Positions 21,441-33,589 are shown, counted from the first letter of the stretch. The stretch is DNA of 64,000 nt from Castor canadensis (GCF_047511655.1 NC_133391.1:119978384-120042383); one strand, 5' to 3'. Program-made: numbers and translations. The notes: generated by a model from the letters alone, not told the origin.

Positions 21441-23060
21441 CTGCAGACACTGACTAGATTAAATGACAACTCAATCAAGTACACAATCCATCTTAGAAAA
21501 GAGAGTCACCAAGCAGTTCAGAAGCACTGCCAATTTCCCATCTAGCAACACCATTATCCTTCTTCTATCAGAACAAGAACTGTAGTGGAGAGAACTAAAA
21601 TTGCTTAACAGCTAGTCTATTTCACAAATAGGATTTCCAGAGTACAGAATATGGCCTCACTTAACAGTTCCTCAGATGACTAAATGCATTTCAGTGGCAA
21701 GATGGAAATTTTCCCAAATATAAAATTTGCTGTGTTACTAGGAGAAGCCTGTCACAGACAGCTGTGACAACCAATTCACAACCAATTCAGACAACTGAAT
21801 TGGTTTTCCTCAAGCTCTTTTGTTGTTGTAGTTTTTCCAGTGCACATGCTACACAACTGAGCTAGTCTTCACACTCTTTATGGTACAATACAGAAAGAAA
21901 ACTGGACCAATATCACATCCTAAAGAACCTGGGAAAGTTGAAGCCTGCCCTTGATCACCAAACTCCAGACTGTTTTGATGGCCTATGTGGGAGACATGGT
22001 GAAGTGGTTCCTGTGCTGGGCAGGGGTTTAGCCTCGGTGACATCTGAGGTCAGTTTTAAAGCCACAACTCTGGGACTCTTCTGTGCTTCCTTCAGAACTC
22101 ATCTAAATGAAGTCTATTTCTTTTGACATAAACTATAACCTCAGGAGAAACAGAATGCCATCTGGCATGATCCAAAGTTTATGCAGGGCCTGTGGGCAAA
22201 AGTATATTTTAAAAAAAGAAGGATCATCGACCAGGCTCTCCTTTATTTTTCAGGGGATCTCTGCCCTGACATTTATCTGCTATGCATCAGCAGGAGCTCA
22301 ATATGGCTCTGCTTTTAACAATGGGTCTGTCATGTTGGCCTGGCTTACCAGCTAAGTTAGAGCCCTGACTTTTGCTCTACAAGCTAGATGTATTGGCTTT
22401 CAAATAGCTATACTTCCTATCAAGCTGCCTCTGTAAAGCCAGCCTGGCAAGTCCTAGGAGATGAATGGGCTAGTGAGCATTTCTTAAGCTCCTCCAATGT
22501 TTTCAGAAAGTCCACAGGAACTCTGCTTATTCCTCAGGAAGGCAAGATTAGAGTGGGATTTTGAGAAGATGGAAGCCCAGAGAATGGCAGGTTTGCCCAA
22601 GGTTGTGCAATAAACTCTCTTCTCCTATTAATTGATTGCTGCAAGACAGTTGTCTATTTTATGGATAGTGTAATTATATAGACAGGATTGTAGACAAGAG
22701 AGGTGCTTGTATTTCTATATAGAAGAAGCCTAAAGAGCTTAAGGAAGGCAATTAAACTGACCAGAAGAGGGGTACCAGGGGTCATGACTTGAAACTGCAT
22801 CTGCCATAGAAAATTCTGTTTTCATTGGGGGGAATTTAGAGAGATGACAGCCAGGATTATGTGGATAGTAAAAACCTTCAACTTCTCTTTCTGCCCATGC
22901 TCCCTTAATTTTCCACCCTTCTCTAGGAAAGATAACTCTCCAATTCTGCCCTCCCTTCTTGGACAGGCTCTGGGCCTCTGCACCCATCTACACGAGGCAT
23001 GAGTTGTTACTTCTCTTTTCTATATGTCATGGTGGTCAGTGGCTACCACTCCATCTGACT
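21440..23060. other. Interval without recognised gene
   Basis: Only a short MIR-like scrap (about 22570-22612, TTTGCCCAAGGTTGTGCAA) was noted. Small frames here have no support. Confidence 0.4.
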
Positions 23061-23475
23061 CAATACATAAGTATATGGAACACCGTGTTACTGCTCACAA
23101 ATTGTTTAGTGCCCCTGTCTGGTGGAGGATTATTATATTAGAGTCCCTGTTGAACTCACATGTGGCCATGTGACTAGCTTTAACCAATGAAATATAAGCA
23201 GACATATGCTGTCCTTTCCATGGGGAAGATTTCAAAGCCAATGAATATTTTGTCCTGTTCTTTTTCCTCTTCTAGGATGATCTGCAACATTGCAGATAGG
23301 GTTAGCTCTGCCAGCCTGGGTTCTAGTGTGTTCTGGAAGGAAACTATTGAGAACAGCTTCACTAACTTTCAATGGACATTCAGTATAGTAAAGAATTAGC
23401 TTTTGTGGCTGTAAGCCACTGAAGTTCTTGTTGCTGCAAAATAATTCAGCCTAATCTGACCAATACGGAGAGATC
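23060..23475 (+). mobile_element. ERVL-MaLR (MLT1-type) LTR remnant
   Basis: Order of landmarks fits an old MLT1-like LTR: CACATGTGGCCATGTGACTAG, ACCAATGAAATATAAGCAGA, CAGCCTGGGTTC, then GTAAGCCACTGAAG and CCTAATCTGACCAATAC at the 3' end. No internal coding sequence. Subfamily not assigned. Confidence 0.6.
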
Positions 23476-23504
23476 TGCGTATGTCCATCAACTCATCTCA
23501 TAGA

Positions 23505-24300
23505 TAATATTAATTACCTGTTGTTGCATAAGAAATCGCCCCAGCCAGGTGCAGCTAGCTCATGCCTAAAATCCTAGCTACTCAGGAGGCAAAGATCAGG
23601 AGGATCATGGTTCAAAACCAACCTGGACAAATAGTTCAAGAGACCCTATCTCAAAAATACCCAACACGAAAAAGGGCTGGTGGAGTGGCTTAAACAGTAG
23701 GGCACCTGCCTGGCAAGTATGAGGCCCTGAGTTCAAATCCTAGTACCACCACTGAAAAAAAAAAAAAAAGAGAAAGAAAGAAATTGCCCCCAAAACTCGG
23801 TGGCTTAAAATTATCTTGCCATTGCTGTGGGTCAAGAACATGGGTCAGGAGTCCAGACATGGTTTAGTTGGCCCGTCTTCTTTACAATCTGTCATAAGGC
23901 CAAAATCAAGATCTCAGTTCAAACTCTCTCACAGTTCTGCAGTCACAAGGAGTGGACTGGGGCTGCAGTCATTTCAAGGTTCAGCTGAGGGAAAGAGCTG
24001 CTTCATGATGACTTAATTGTCACAGCCTGCTAGACTGAGCCTCAGTTACTTGCTGACTCTTGACCATTTTCAAGTCCGTTCCAGTTGGCTTTCTCCACTG
24101 GAGCAAGCGCATAGGAAGAGACTGGAAAGAATATTAGCAAACAGAAGTCACAGTCTTCCAACCTAATCTCAGAAGTGGCCTCCTATCACTTTTTCCATAT
24201 TCTATTCACTGAGCTCAGCCCACTCTCAAGGGAGGGGAATACCAGGAGACAGGGATCACTGGAAACCATGTTAGAAACTGCCTACCACAATGGCTCTGTC
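23505..24300 (+). repeat. Old dispersed mammalian repeat, split by a composite SINE
   Basis: Pieces on both sides of the SINE at 23543-23777 read as one element: TGTTGTTGCATAAGAAA, then CCCCAAAACTCGGTGGCTTA, CTGTGGGTCAAGAACATGGG, AACCTAATCTCAGAAGTGGC, ATACCAGGAGACAGGGATCA and CTGCCTACCACA. I recognise this as a common MER/LTR-type human repeat pattern but cannot name the family. Confidence 0.55.
23543..23777 (+). mobile_element. Composite 7SL-ID SINE with clear duplication
   Basis: B1/Alu-like unit (CTAGCTACTCAGGAGGCAAA) joined through AAATACCCAACACG to an ID-like unit (GGCTGGTGGAGTGGC, GAGGCCCTGAGTTCAAATCC), then an A tail. Flanked by AAGAAATCGCCCC (23530-23542) and AAGAAATTGCCCC (23778-23790), 12 of 13 identical. 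Confidence 0.93.
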
Positions 24301-26770
24301 AAAAATAAATAAATCTATGAAAATCATGTAAGAAACTTAAGCTTCAGTGGTAAGGAAAGAAAGAACTGTGGGATTTTAAAACTGGAGCTAAGAAACCCAG
24401 AAAAGTTAAACACTTTCCTAGGATACAGAAATGAATTCAAAACTAAAATTCAGATCACTGCAATTTCCACTAGACAGAGATAAGTGAAAAATTAAATAGC
24501 AATACAAGACAAATTGCATTCAACTGAAACAGAAACTGGGACATCCATCACAAATTGAATTGTTAAATAAATCATCCAGACAGTGAGTGAATTAAAAGTA
24601 CAGAGAAGGCAAGGTCTTCAGGCTGGGCAATCAGAAACATAGCTCATGATACAGGCTTTGTGCATAGAAGTCTCTGAGCAGAGAGGAGAAAGGCGTTATT
24701 GGCAGGAGACTAACCGAGATAAGGTTTTTTTCTTCAGCACCACCCCCAGGCATCATCATACGAGAATTCTGATGTCATTACATTTCTATCCTTGATCCAA
24801 ATTCATCAGATGACATTTTCCAAGACCACATGTCTCTGGCACGTGGTCTTAAATGAAGCAAGACTCAGCGCTCACACTCTTCACAACTATACACACCCTT
24901 GCCAGTATAGATTTGGGGGGTTGTTATTCATTCACTTATTCATCAGCTGTTTATTGGACATATATCACAGTGCTTATGTCTGAAAAACATGGTCAAATAA
25001 ATGGGATTTTTATAACTTAAGAAATATGAGGCCAGAAAGAAAAACTTAAATTTATCCCTAGACTGAGGTGTAAGAATCAAAATCTACTGGGATTTTTGTG
25101 CAACAGACTACGTGTGCTTATATATGCTGCTCTCAGAATGTGGGGTGCCGGTCACTGTAAGGAGAGCAGTCTAGCTGGAGGAGTTTGAAAAGCCGCCCCA
25201 AGTGATTCTGGTGTGACCTGACTCTTCTAACCCCCTGGTGGAGCACCGCTGCTCACGAAGACCTTTGCATCATCTAGTGAGATTCCAGGGAGCACATGTT
25301 GCCCTAGAAAATCTCCAAGGCCAAGTTTCTTCAGGATTCCAGTACTCCTCTCTTGCACAACACAACCCGCTCCATGGCTGAGAGAGTATGGATGGACAAA
25401 GTCAAGTCTTTCTTCAGCAGAGATGTCCATTGTCCCTCATTTAAGTGGTCATGAACACACCCTGAGGAGCTTTCCGAGAGTGCCTGGCATGTACTGAAAC
25501 CCCCAGAATTGAATTGAGTGCTCAGGCATTGAAAGAATTATTTATCCTCACCTCCGGCAGATATTGTGTTCCCAGTTTGGCAGATGATAAAAACTGATCA
25601 TTTAAACAACTGAATCCAGGTCCTTAGGCAAATGAGAAGGAAGTTGGGTCCAGATCGAAGGAAGTTGGGTCCAGATCATCTGAAAACCCAAGTGTTGTTT
25701 TTTTTTTTCTTATTTGCATTGACTGTCCTTTCATTTTATTTTATCAACTTTATTACTTAAAAAGGTTTTTTAAAGGGGGAAACAAACAAAAAGAGAAAAT
25801 AAATCTTGAATTAAAAGAACTAAATATTATTTAAAAATCCCCTAACAATCAAGATCCTTTTTCCTCCTTGAAAACACAAGTTGTTTTCCATGGAAATGCA
25901 AATGTTGACTTTCCAAGCATAAAACAGGACTGACCACTTTAAGATGAAGACCTTAAACTTTTAACTGAGATCCAACCAGGTGCCCATCAGAGAGTCTCTC
26001 CCTGGGTAGACAGGACAGGCTTCTCAAGTCCTTTGGCAAAGGTCTCACCCTGTGTGACATTACCCCCACCATGCCTGATTGAGGAGCAGAAAGCCCTCAG
26101 GACCACAGCTGTGAATATCTATGACGCTTTTTTTGCCCAGATGGAAATACCATTTTCTGCCATTTGCACTCTTGGCCAGGGTGACCCTGGTGGAAGACAT
26201 CACTGATAAGCATGGCCTCTGCCCAGCCCCCTGCAGCAGAGGGTGGAGAGGACTCTAACTCTACTTTTTGCCCACAGTGCCATCAGATACTCACAGAGAC
26301 CAATCTCTCCCGAGCTTGCTGATAGAATTTCTCCTTGAAGAATGAAAAAGGCTTCAAAGAAAGCTGTCAAGTTTGTTTTAATTTCTTATTATGTGCTTTA
26401 TTTCTGAAGTAAGGGTGCACATAAAACAGCAAGTAGCTTCTAAATGTCATTACTCATTTCCTAGGAATCTTAAGATTTGCCATAAGAGAACCTTGTCACT
26501 CAAAGCCTTTCAAAGGAAAACTTGAAAATTATTCTGTTCCTTTCTTACCTACTCTTCTGACCCAGACTTCTGTAAATACACTTCTTAGCTCTGCAGGCGT
26601 AGACAATAAAAGTCACAAAGCACTCGTAAGCAAGTCAGGATGAGGGGAACAGACCTCCTGAAGACATGCTAAGAGACAAATAAAATAGCAACTTTGCACA
26701 CGAGACTTTCTGGAACAATTTGCCTTGCACAGAGATCTGGGGCCAGATTTAGGGGAAATGCTAAACTTAC
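24300..26770. other. Interval without recognised gene
   Basis: A weak MIR-like stretch may occur near 24370-24475. The only clear structure is a 21-bp perfect tandem duplication at 25636-25677. No exon seen. Confidence 0.4.
25636..25677. repeat. Perfect 21-bp tandem duplication
   Basis: Two identical 21-bp units (25636-25656 and 25657-25677) starting GAAGGAAGTTGG and ending CAGATC. Confidence 0.95.
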
Positions 26771-26774
26771 TAAT

Positions 26775-26875
26775 TTGGCTACTGATTAAGACCACCTAGG
26801 AAGCTCTCAAAAAAAAAAAATACTGGTACAGGTCCCACCATCACAAATACTGATTTACTTGGGCCAGGGTGATGG
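26775..26875. repeat. MER5-like DNA transposon fragment
   Basis: AAGACCACCTAGGAAGCTCTC followed by an A run and ATACTGGTACAGGTCCCACC resembles the internal part of MER5/Charlie-type elements. Partial and diverged. Confidence 0.4.
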
Positions 26876-27700
26876 CCAAGTAAGGGCAGTTGAACAAGTG
26901 GTAGCTTCCTCAGGTGGAAGCTGGGAGTATTTTGCTCTTTCATTGATCAGTACAGTCCTTCTGGGGCCTATCCATGGAACATTGGTTGGGCATTTGTATC
27001 AGATAGCTTTGTTCTGCCATAGGGATTATAAATTCAAATATTTACAGAGACAGTAAGCAAAGGAAGGATGAAGAGAGCAAATACAAGCAACAGAGATGGT
27101 AGAATTTCTGTTTTTTCGAAAAGACAGAGGTCTAGGGGTGTGGGTTCAGGTAGTAGAGAGCTTGCCTAGAAAGCTCAAGACCCTGAATTCAAATTCCAGT
27201 CCCAGAAAAAAAAATCAGAAATTTGGATTTTTATTTGAAACTTCCCAATTTTAAAATACTGACCACACATTTAAAATGAAACTCTTGGAAGCTATATAAG
27301 ACAACAGCATTGGTTCCTACCCATAGCATTTCCTACACTGGGTCCCCAAATGACCTAGTAATCTCTCTCTCTTCCTCCCTCCCCTCCCCCAACCAGGGTA
27401 CACTAACAAGATTGAGGAGAAAAAAAGAGCACATGTGCTGGGCTTAATTGCATGACCTGGAAAACACTGATCCCATCAGTCCTAGGGGAGAGGGCATAGG
27501 GGTGAGTTCTCATTTACAGACAGGTTTTTAATTAATCTTCAACAAAACCTTGGTTGCAGGGAGCACGGGAGAACATTCTCCATGACCAAGACCGGTGACC
27601 TTGACTTCTTAGATGTGTGCTAACCTTAGAGAGAGAAATCAACAAAAATAAGGAGGGAAATAATGGAACCCCTCAAAGATCACTTTGAGCCTTTAGTTAA
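26876..27700. other. Interval with one SINE, otherwise unassigned
   Basis: Apart from the ID-like SINE at 27129-27214 and a short CT-rich run at about 27363-27392, nothing recognised. Confidence 0.4.
27129..27214 (+). mobile_element. ID-like SINE
   Basis: GGTCTAGGGGTGTGGGTTCAGG, TAGTAGAGAGCTTGCCTAG, CCTGAATTCAAATTCCAGTC and an A run: a diverged ID-like copy. Confidence 0.8.
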
Positions 27701-27910
27701 AATCACCACACGGAGAGCATAGTATATGGAAAAGTGCACAGCCATTAAAGCCAGGCCCTTACCATCCCTTTCATAGCACTGGGTAAAACCAAACCATGTG
27801 TAGCTCAGACTCCACATCCATAAAATGGGCATAAAAACACCTGCCCGTGGCATTGCACTGATAGATACACCGAACACAGTGCCTGGCACACGCAGTATAC
27901 TCACGGAATT
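27700..27910 (+). repeat. MIR SINE
   Basis: Sense MIR landmarks: CCATAAAATGGGCATAAAAA, CACTGATAGATACACC, ACAGTGCCTGGCACACGCAG. Confidence 0.65.
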
Positions 27911-28460
27911 CCAAATTCCTTGTGCTTATCTGTGACGACTGACACATACCTTCTACATATTTGTGACCCAGGTAAGAAATGCCACCTTCAGTCAATTTTC
28001 CAACACTGCTGCCCTCTGAATCCTGCCCACCAGCCGACAGAAGTCAAGTGCCACAGTATCAACACCTGCCCCTCGGCACTTCAGGATGTGCAAACGCTAC
28101 AACTGCCCTCTCTTCTTCTGGTTGTCTGACATAATCACTCTTAGGCAAGAGACTGTGTGTTGTTCATCTTTTTGTGTTCAGACATAGAAATGTCACCCAG
28201 GAGACCAAAATGTCACCAAGGAATCTGTCTTACAGATTCATATGCAAAGCCCCATCTTGCCTCCAGCACCCCTGTCCATTTAGAGATCACATTTCCCATC
28301 TTGGGAAGATCACAGTCATGGCTCACCATCTTCACAACATTCATCTACACTCAACATAATTCCACAAATGCCAGTGACTTCTGTCTTCACTCTCTCTCCT
28401 GAGGCCCCACAGAGGAAATCCTAAGCAACACACAGCCTTGCTTAAGCTCCCCACAATATT
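27910..28460. other. Interval without recognised gene
   Basis: Pyrimidine-rich unique-looking DNA, possibly part of an L2 remnant near 28000-28190; no exon recognised. Confidence 0.35.
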
Positions 28461-28472
28461 AAGACAGTGGAC

Positions 28473-28793
28473 TTGGCTGGGCAAAGTGACTCATACCTGT
28501 AATCCCAGCTACTTCGGAGGCAGAGATCAGGAGTCTCTTGGTTGGAGGCCAGCTGGGTCAAAAAGTTATCAAGACCCCTATCTCAACCAACAAGCCAGGT
28601 GTAGGAATGTGCACTGAAATCCCAGCTATGTAGGAAGCATAAGTTAGAGGGTTTTGATCTGAGGTTGGCTCCAGGCAACAATGTGAAACCTTACCTGAAA
28701 AATAACTAAAGCAAAAAAGGGCTGGAGCAGGGATCAAATGGTAGAACACTTATCTAGCAAGATGGAAGCCCTGAGTTCAAATCACAATACCAT
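28473..28793 (+). mobile_element. Trimeric SINE: two 7SL-like units and one ID-like unit
   Basis: 321 bp: first B1/Alu-like unit (CCTGTAATCCCAGCTACTTC), second 7SL-like unit (AAGCCAGGTGTAGGAATGTG, ATCCCAGCTATG), linker ACCTGAAAAATAACTAAAGC, then an ID-like unit ending TGAGTTCAAATCACAATACC. Flanked by ACAGTGGAC (28464-28472) and ACGGTGGAC (28794-28802). Confidence 0.88.
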
Positions 28794-28910
28794 ACGGTGG
28801 ACCCTGCCATGGTTAGACTGCTCTGTAACATTTCTCTACTCTTTATCTCTTCTTTAAGCCATCTGTGATTCAGAGCCTCTGGTCCAGGGGTAGAATGGGT
28901 ACCACTGATT

Positions 28911-29224
28911 TTTTTTTTGACCTGTACTGGGGTTTGAACTCAGGGCTTTGCTCTTGCTAGGCAGGTGCTGTACCACTTGAGCCATGCCCTCAGCCCTTTT
29001 TACTCTAGTTAGTTTTGAGATAGGGTCTCACTTTTTGCCTGTGGACTACAATCCTCCTATGTGTGCTTCCTTGCATAGCTGGGGCGACAGGTGCACAACA
29101 CCATGCCCAGCTATTGGCTGAGCTGGAATCTTGTGCTCTTTTTGCACAGGTGGTCTCAAACCATGATGTTCCCAATCTCTGTCTCCAAGTAGCTAGGATT
29201 ACAGGCATAGCACTGGCATCTGGC
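28911..29224 (-). mobile_element. Trimeric SINE, opposite orientation
   Basis: Read on the minus strand it has the same order: 7SL-like, second 7SL-like (CAATAGCTGGGCATGGTG), ID-like (GGGCATGGCTCAAGTGG), A tail. It faces the copy at 28473-28793 across a spacer of about 117 bp. Confidence 0.88.
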
Positions 29225-29529
29225 CCAGCCTATTATTTTTAACAAAGAACTTTTATGCCCAAAATGCATTCCCTTCAATGCATTTGTTCCATGCATGATC
29301 CAGAGGGAAGGAGATCACACTCCAAACCCAGGCCCTGCATCCTTTTCCTTGAAAGGTCCATGTTGTTTATCTAATTAGCAAATGACTATTGAGACTTTAT
29401 ACCTCAGGGCTGCTGATAGGAGTTAGAAACACTTTGCCCTTAAGCAATGACTAGACTGCTGGGTCTCATGGGAGGACATCAATGACAGGACAGCGTGAGA
29501 TGAGGAAAACACGGGCTGTTCCAAACTGT

Positions 29530-30170
29530 GGCCCCCATTCTCCACTATGGCAGCCACAGGGATCTTTCAGAAACATACATCATCTTGCAGTTCCCTCCTT
29601 AAATGCCTCCAACGCTCACCTGCGCCCTGGAGAGCGTTCCTAACTCCTTGACAGTCTGCACAACCAGGTGAACTGCTCCTCACTGGTCCACTCATTTCTT
29701 GAGCATCTGCTGGGATGTAGGTCTCCGCTCATCCTGCTTCATGCCCTTTGCCTTGACCCTACCTACTCCTGATGGTTTCTTTTCGTTCTCTATGGCTTTT
29801 GTGCTGCTGTCACAAAGAGACCTTCCTCAGCTGCTCAGAATCACTGCCTTTTGTTATGTTTACGCCCACTCCATTTCCTTCAGAGTACTTGGCACCATTT
29901 ATGCATTTACTTAAGTATTAAATGTTGGTTTTCCTCCTTGAACTGAAAACTCATTCCTCTCCCCTTTTTTTTTTTTTTTTGACAATGCTGGGGTTTGAAC
30001 TCATGACTTTGCATTTGCTAGGCAGGGGCTCTGCCATCTGAGCAACACCTGTAGCCCCGAAATTGAACTCAGTTTTTTAATTCAGTGAGGGCAAAGATTT
30101 GGTCTGATTAGGCCAATACCAGACACAGGTCCAGAGCCTGCATGGAATGAACAGTACTGAATGAGATGAT
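29530..30170 (+). repeat. L2 LINE 3' region, interrupted by a SINE
   Basis: CTTGCAGTTCCCTCCTTAAATG, CTCATCCTGCTTCATGCCC and, after the inserted SINE (29965-30058), TCAGTGAGGGCAAAGATTTGG form one L2-like 3' end. Confidence 0.55.
29965..30058 (-). mobile_element. ID-like SINE
   Basis: T run, then GCTGGGGTTTGAACTCATG, TTGCTAGGCAGGGGCTCTGCC and GAGCAACACCTGTAGCCCC. Confidence 0.9.
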
Positions 30171-31148
30171 CAGGTCAGCCTTCTGGGTAGGCACCCACCC
30201 CCCTTCTCTGATATGCCAGGGCTGTGCTGTCATTAGTCAATCACCTATACCTGGCCACAGCAGGACAGGTGGCAGACACCCCATAGACCTCTGACCCACT
30301 CAGCACTGTCTCAGGGTTCCTCTGCATTCCAGGTTTACCTGCCCACTCTAGGAAAACCTGTGAAAGCTGCCTGGATGGAAGTGAAGGCCTCTTCCTCTCC
30401 TCCTCACCCCACCTGCTCCCTGGAGAAGGGAGACACACACCTAGTGTTCCACAGAGCGAGCCACACACCTGCCCGAGAGCATTTCTAGGAAGCACAATGC
30501 AGGGTCTATTGTAAGAAGTTAAACTCCTGGTCCCTCATTCCCAAATTGCTCCCCAGGGAGTCAGTGTTGGGCTCTACCCTGGGCTCTTACCTAACCCCAC
30601 AGGGAGTCAGTCCCAAGGATAGCCTTACCACTGCCACCCAGGACATTAGGTGTGACCAGAATTCCTAACAGTGACCGTGAGTGACCATGGACCAATGGAC
30701 GACATCATACATGACCTAAGCACTGAACTTTCAAGGCAGCACCACACAAGATTCATTCTAAGGTCCAGGAAACCCAGATTTGGTGGCCGGGAAGAGAATA
30801 GCTGAGACCTCTTTTGTTAGGGCTCAGCTAGCTAGAACTGAATGGTGTGGCTGATACCACTCCATTCATCTCAAGGACCATTTCCCTGAACTAAGCCCAG
30901 CTCTTGCTGTCAGAGAGCTTATTCCCGTATAGCTGCATCCACCTGGGAAATTGTAGTTCTAAAATACATGGCATTAGAGAAATGGGGGGAGGGGCATTTT
31001 ACAATTGTGTAGTGGAGAGACAGGGGATAACTTAATTAATTTTTAGAATAACACAGAACTTCTTATTGAGCAGCAGCCCTGAAGGAAAGATGCGTTAGCA
31101 CAGTGAGAGGATACACTCAACAGATTTTGACATCAGAGCCCCACCATA
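30170..31148. other. Interval without recognised gene
   Basis: Unique-looking DNA; an 84-codon frame on the minus strand (30495-30241) has no family resemblance. Confidence 0.4.
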
Positions 31149-31149
31149 A

Positions 31150-31243
31150 CTTTGGGGATATGGCTCAGTGGTAGAAGTGCTTGCATAGCATGCAGAAAGA
31201 CTTGGGTTCAATCCCCAGCACTACAAAAACAGAAACAGAAAAT
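31150..31243 (+). mobile_element. Older ID SINE
   Basis: TTTGGGGATATGGCTCAGTGG, GTGCTTGCATAGCATGCAG, GGGTTCAATCCCCAGCAC: closer to the classical ID consensus than the GAGGCCCTGA copies elsewhere in the window. Confidence 0.9.
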
Positions 31244-31259
31244 AACCCTCCATGTATGC

Positions 31260-31470
31260 TGCCAGCAGTGAGTTACCACCAACAGAGCTCTGGGCCAGCC
31301 ACGGAGCAAAACACTTTATAAGCATTTCTTTTTTAAACCAAGGAGTAGGAATGCTCCCATTTTCAGATGAAGAAACAAAAGCTTAGAAAGGTTAACCAGT
31401 CACACAGCTTATGCTGGTAGAGCCTGAGCCCTTTGTCATGTGACTCCATCAGTTCTTCCTAGGACCACCT
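31260..31470 (-). repeat. MIR SINE
   Basis: Reverse MIR: CATTTTCAGATGAAGAAAC, GAAAGGTTAACCAGTCACAC, GTAGAGCCTGAGCC. Confidence 0.75.
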
Positions 31471-31832
31471 CTATGCTTTTAAAATAAGGAGTTAGTGAGA
31501 AAGGTAGGGGAGGTGACAGCCTGAAATCCACCATCCCCTGCCATTCTGCCTGTTCTGCTGAATCCAGGGGGCCCCATCACTAGCTGCTCTGGGCAGATGG
31601 TTCTCAAGGCTGCTCCTCTACTCTGAAAAATGACCTGTGGGAATAGTGAGGAGAAAAAGAGCAGGGGAACAAAAGTCTCCAGACCTTCCCCCACCCCGCA
31701 CCTCTTCATGGGACCCAAACAGTCCACATCCAACACCTCCCACCACACATGACACCCTTCACAGTACTCAGCACTAGTCACCACATGTTTACTGAACCCA
31801 AAAGCACTGTACTTTTTAAAAAAGGCTCTCTT

Positions 31833-32322
31833 GCACACAAGGGAGGGGTGAGGATAGGTAAGACACCTAAAAAACTAGCTAGCATTTGTTGCCCTTAATG
31901 CAGAGAAACTAAAGCAGATACCTTAAAGCAACTGAGGCCAATAGGAAAAGGGGACCAGGTACTAGAGAAAAGGTTAGATCAAAAAGAATTAACCTAGAAG
32001 GTAACACCCACGCACAGGAAATCAATGTGAGTCAATGCCCTGTATAGCTATCTTTATCTCAACCAGCAAAACCCCTTGTTCCTTCCTATTATTGCTTATA
32101 CTCTCTCTACAACAAAATTAGAGATAAGGGCAAAATAGTTTCTGCTGGGTATTGAGGGGGGGGGAGCGGGAGGGGGTGGAGTGGGTGGTAAGGGAGGGGG
32201 TGGGGGCAGGGGGGAGAAATAAACCAAGCCTTGTATGCACATATGAATAATAAAAGAAAAATGAAAAAAAATAAAATAAAATAAAATCCATCCCCATCCC
32301 AAAAAAAAAAAAAAAAAAACAA
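31833..32322 (+). mobile_element. 5'-truncated L1 3' end with G-rich 3' UTR
   Basis: About 490 bp matching the complement of 1050-1480: GAGGATAGGTAAGACACC, AACTAGCTAGCATTTGTTG, ACAAAATTAGAGATAAGGG, a G-rich tract at 32153-32217, CACATATGAATAATAAAAG and a long A tail. No ORF2 left. Confidence 0.92.
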
Positions 32323-32690
32323 AGTTCCATAAACAGAGCTGAGTCAATGGGTGCCTTTTATATGTAACCTAGCATGGGTTTCTTTCCTAATGGAATAGTA
32401 ATAATAATGACAATAATGATAATAATAAAAAATAAGTGTCTCCTCTTTACTGTGAGTCAGACACTTTCCACAGATACTTCCCTTAAATAGCTGTGTCAGG
32501 AATAATCCATTTATGCTAATATTTTAACAGGTACTAATTTGATAGTTATTACTATTATCTTAATAGTTATGCATATAATCATAAAATATTTTATTTATAC
32601 ATTTTTAATCACTGGAAAAATTCACAATTTTGTTCCTTCAGAATTTTATCAGTTAAAGTTTAGAACATAGTCAGGCCCTGTGTAGATTAA
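32323..32690. other. AT-rich stretch, no gene
   Basis: An (AAT)-rich run at about 32398-32432, then AT-rich DNA; no repeat family or exon recognised. Confidence 0.5.
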
Positions 32691-32850
32691 TTGATTGGAT
32701 CTCCTAACAATGTCATGTTTTTATGCCATTCTGAAGATGGGAAAATCAAGGTCCAGAGAGGCCTTGACTTGCACAGTGCCACACAGCTTACTGATAGCAC
32801 TCTTGTTTTCAGCCCAACTTTGTGACCTCTACACTGCTTCGGATGCTGAG
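32690..32850 (-). repeat. MIR SINE
   Basis: Reverse MIR: TGAAGATGGGAAAATCAAGG, CAGAGAGGCCTTGACTTGCA, CACAGCTTACTGATAG. Confidence 0.75.
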
Positions 32851-33280
32851 TGAGCCCAATAGCTGAACTCTGGAGAGGGCAAATACAAGTGGGTAACAAT
32901 TAGACGATTATAAAAAGAAAAAGAAAGAATTAGCAGATTTGGGCAAAAGTCAATCTTGTGACAGTCAGATTACATATAATTCATGGAAACACTTTTACAT
33001 ATATGCTGACATCAAAAGAATTAAGTGTTTAATGTTACACATTATCAGAGTCTAATTTTTTAAGATTAAGTAAAGACAGTAATGCTTACAACACTTATAG
33101 GTATTCCCAACTGTGATTTGTTGTGTCACCATTTAAAAGTCAACAGGAATGTTCCTACGATTAATGAGTGATCAGATGAAACCCACATAGAGATGAATCT
33201 TGGGTAACATTTCTAAATAATTTATTATATGTGTGTGTATTAAGTATGCAAGGTTTGTTGATAGAAATAGGACCCTTGGG
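32850..33280. other. Stretch with no recognised feature
   Basis: AT-rich unique-looking DNA; nothing identified. Confidence 0.5.
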
Positions 33281-33385
33281 TAGAATACATACTATGCCCA
33301 CAGTCACACAGATAGATGAGTGGTAGAGCCAGGATTTGAAGCCCACCTAGGCCAAAGCCATGTGTACATTCTACTTACTACCTTG
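33280..33385 (-). repeat. MIR SINE fragment
   Basis: CCACAGTCACACAGATAG, GAGTGGTAGAGCCAGGATT and GAAGCCCA follow the reverse MIR order. Confidence 0.7.
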
Positions 33386-33389
33386 CCTT

Positions 33390-33464
33390 TGTTTCCTTTC
33401 TCTCTTTCTTTTCTCTTTCTCTTTTCTTTTTCTTTCTCTTCTCTGTCTCTCTTTCTTTGCTCAT

Positions 33465-33539
<75 letters not shown>

Positions 33540-33575
33540 CCCTCTCCCTCTCCCTCTCTCCTCCTTCTCCCTCTT
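33390..33575. repeat. (CT)n microsatellite with imperfect flanks
   Basis: Uninterrupted CT from 33469 to 33535, inside a wider TTTCTC/CCCTCT pyrimidine tract. The Ser-Leu and Arg-Glu frames across it are artefacts. Confidence 0.95.
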
Positions 33576-33589
33576 TGTGTGTGTGTGTT

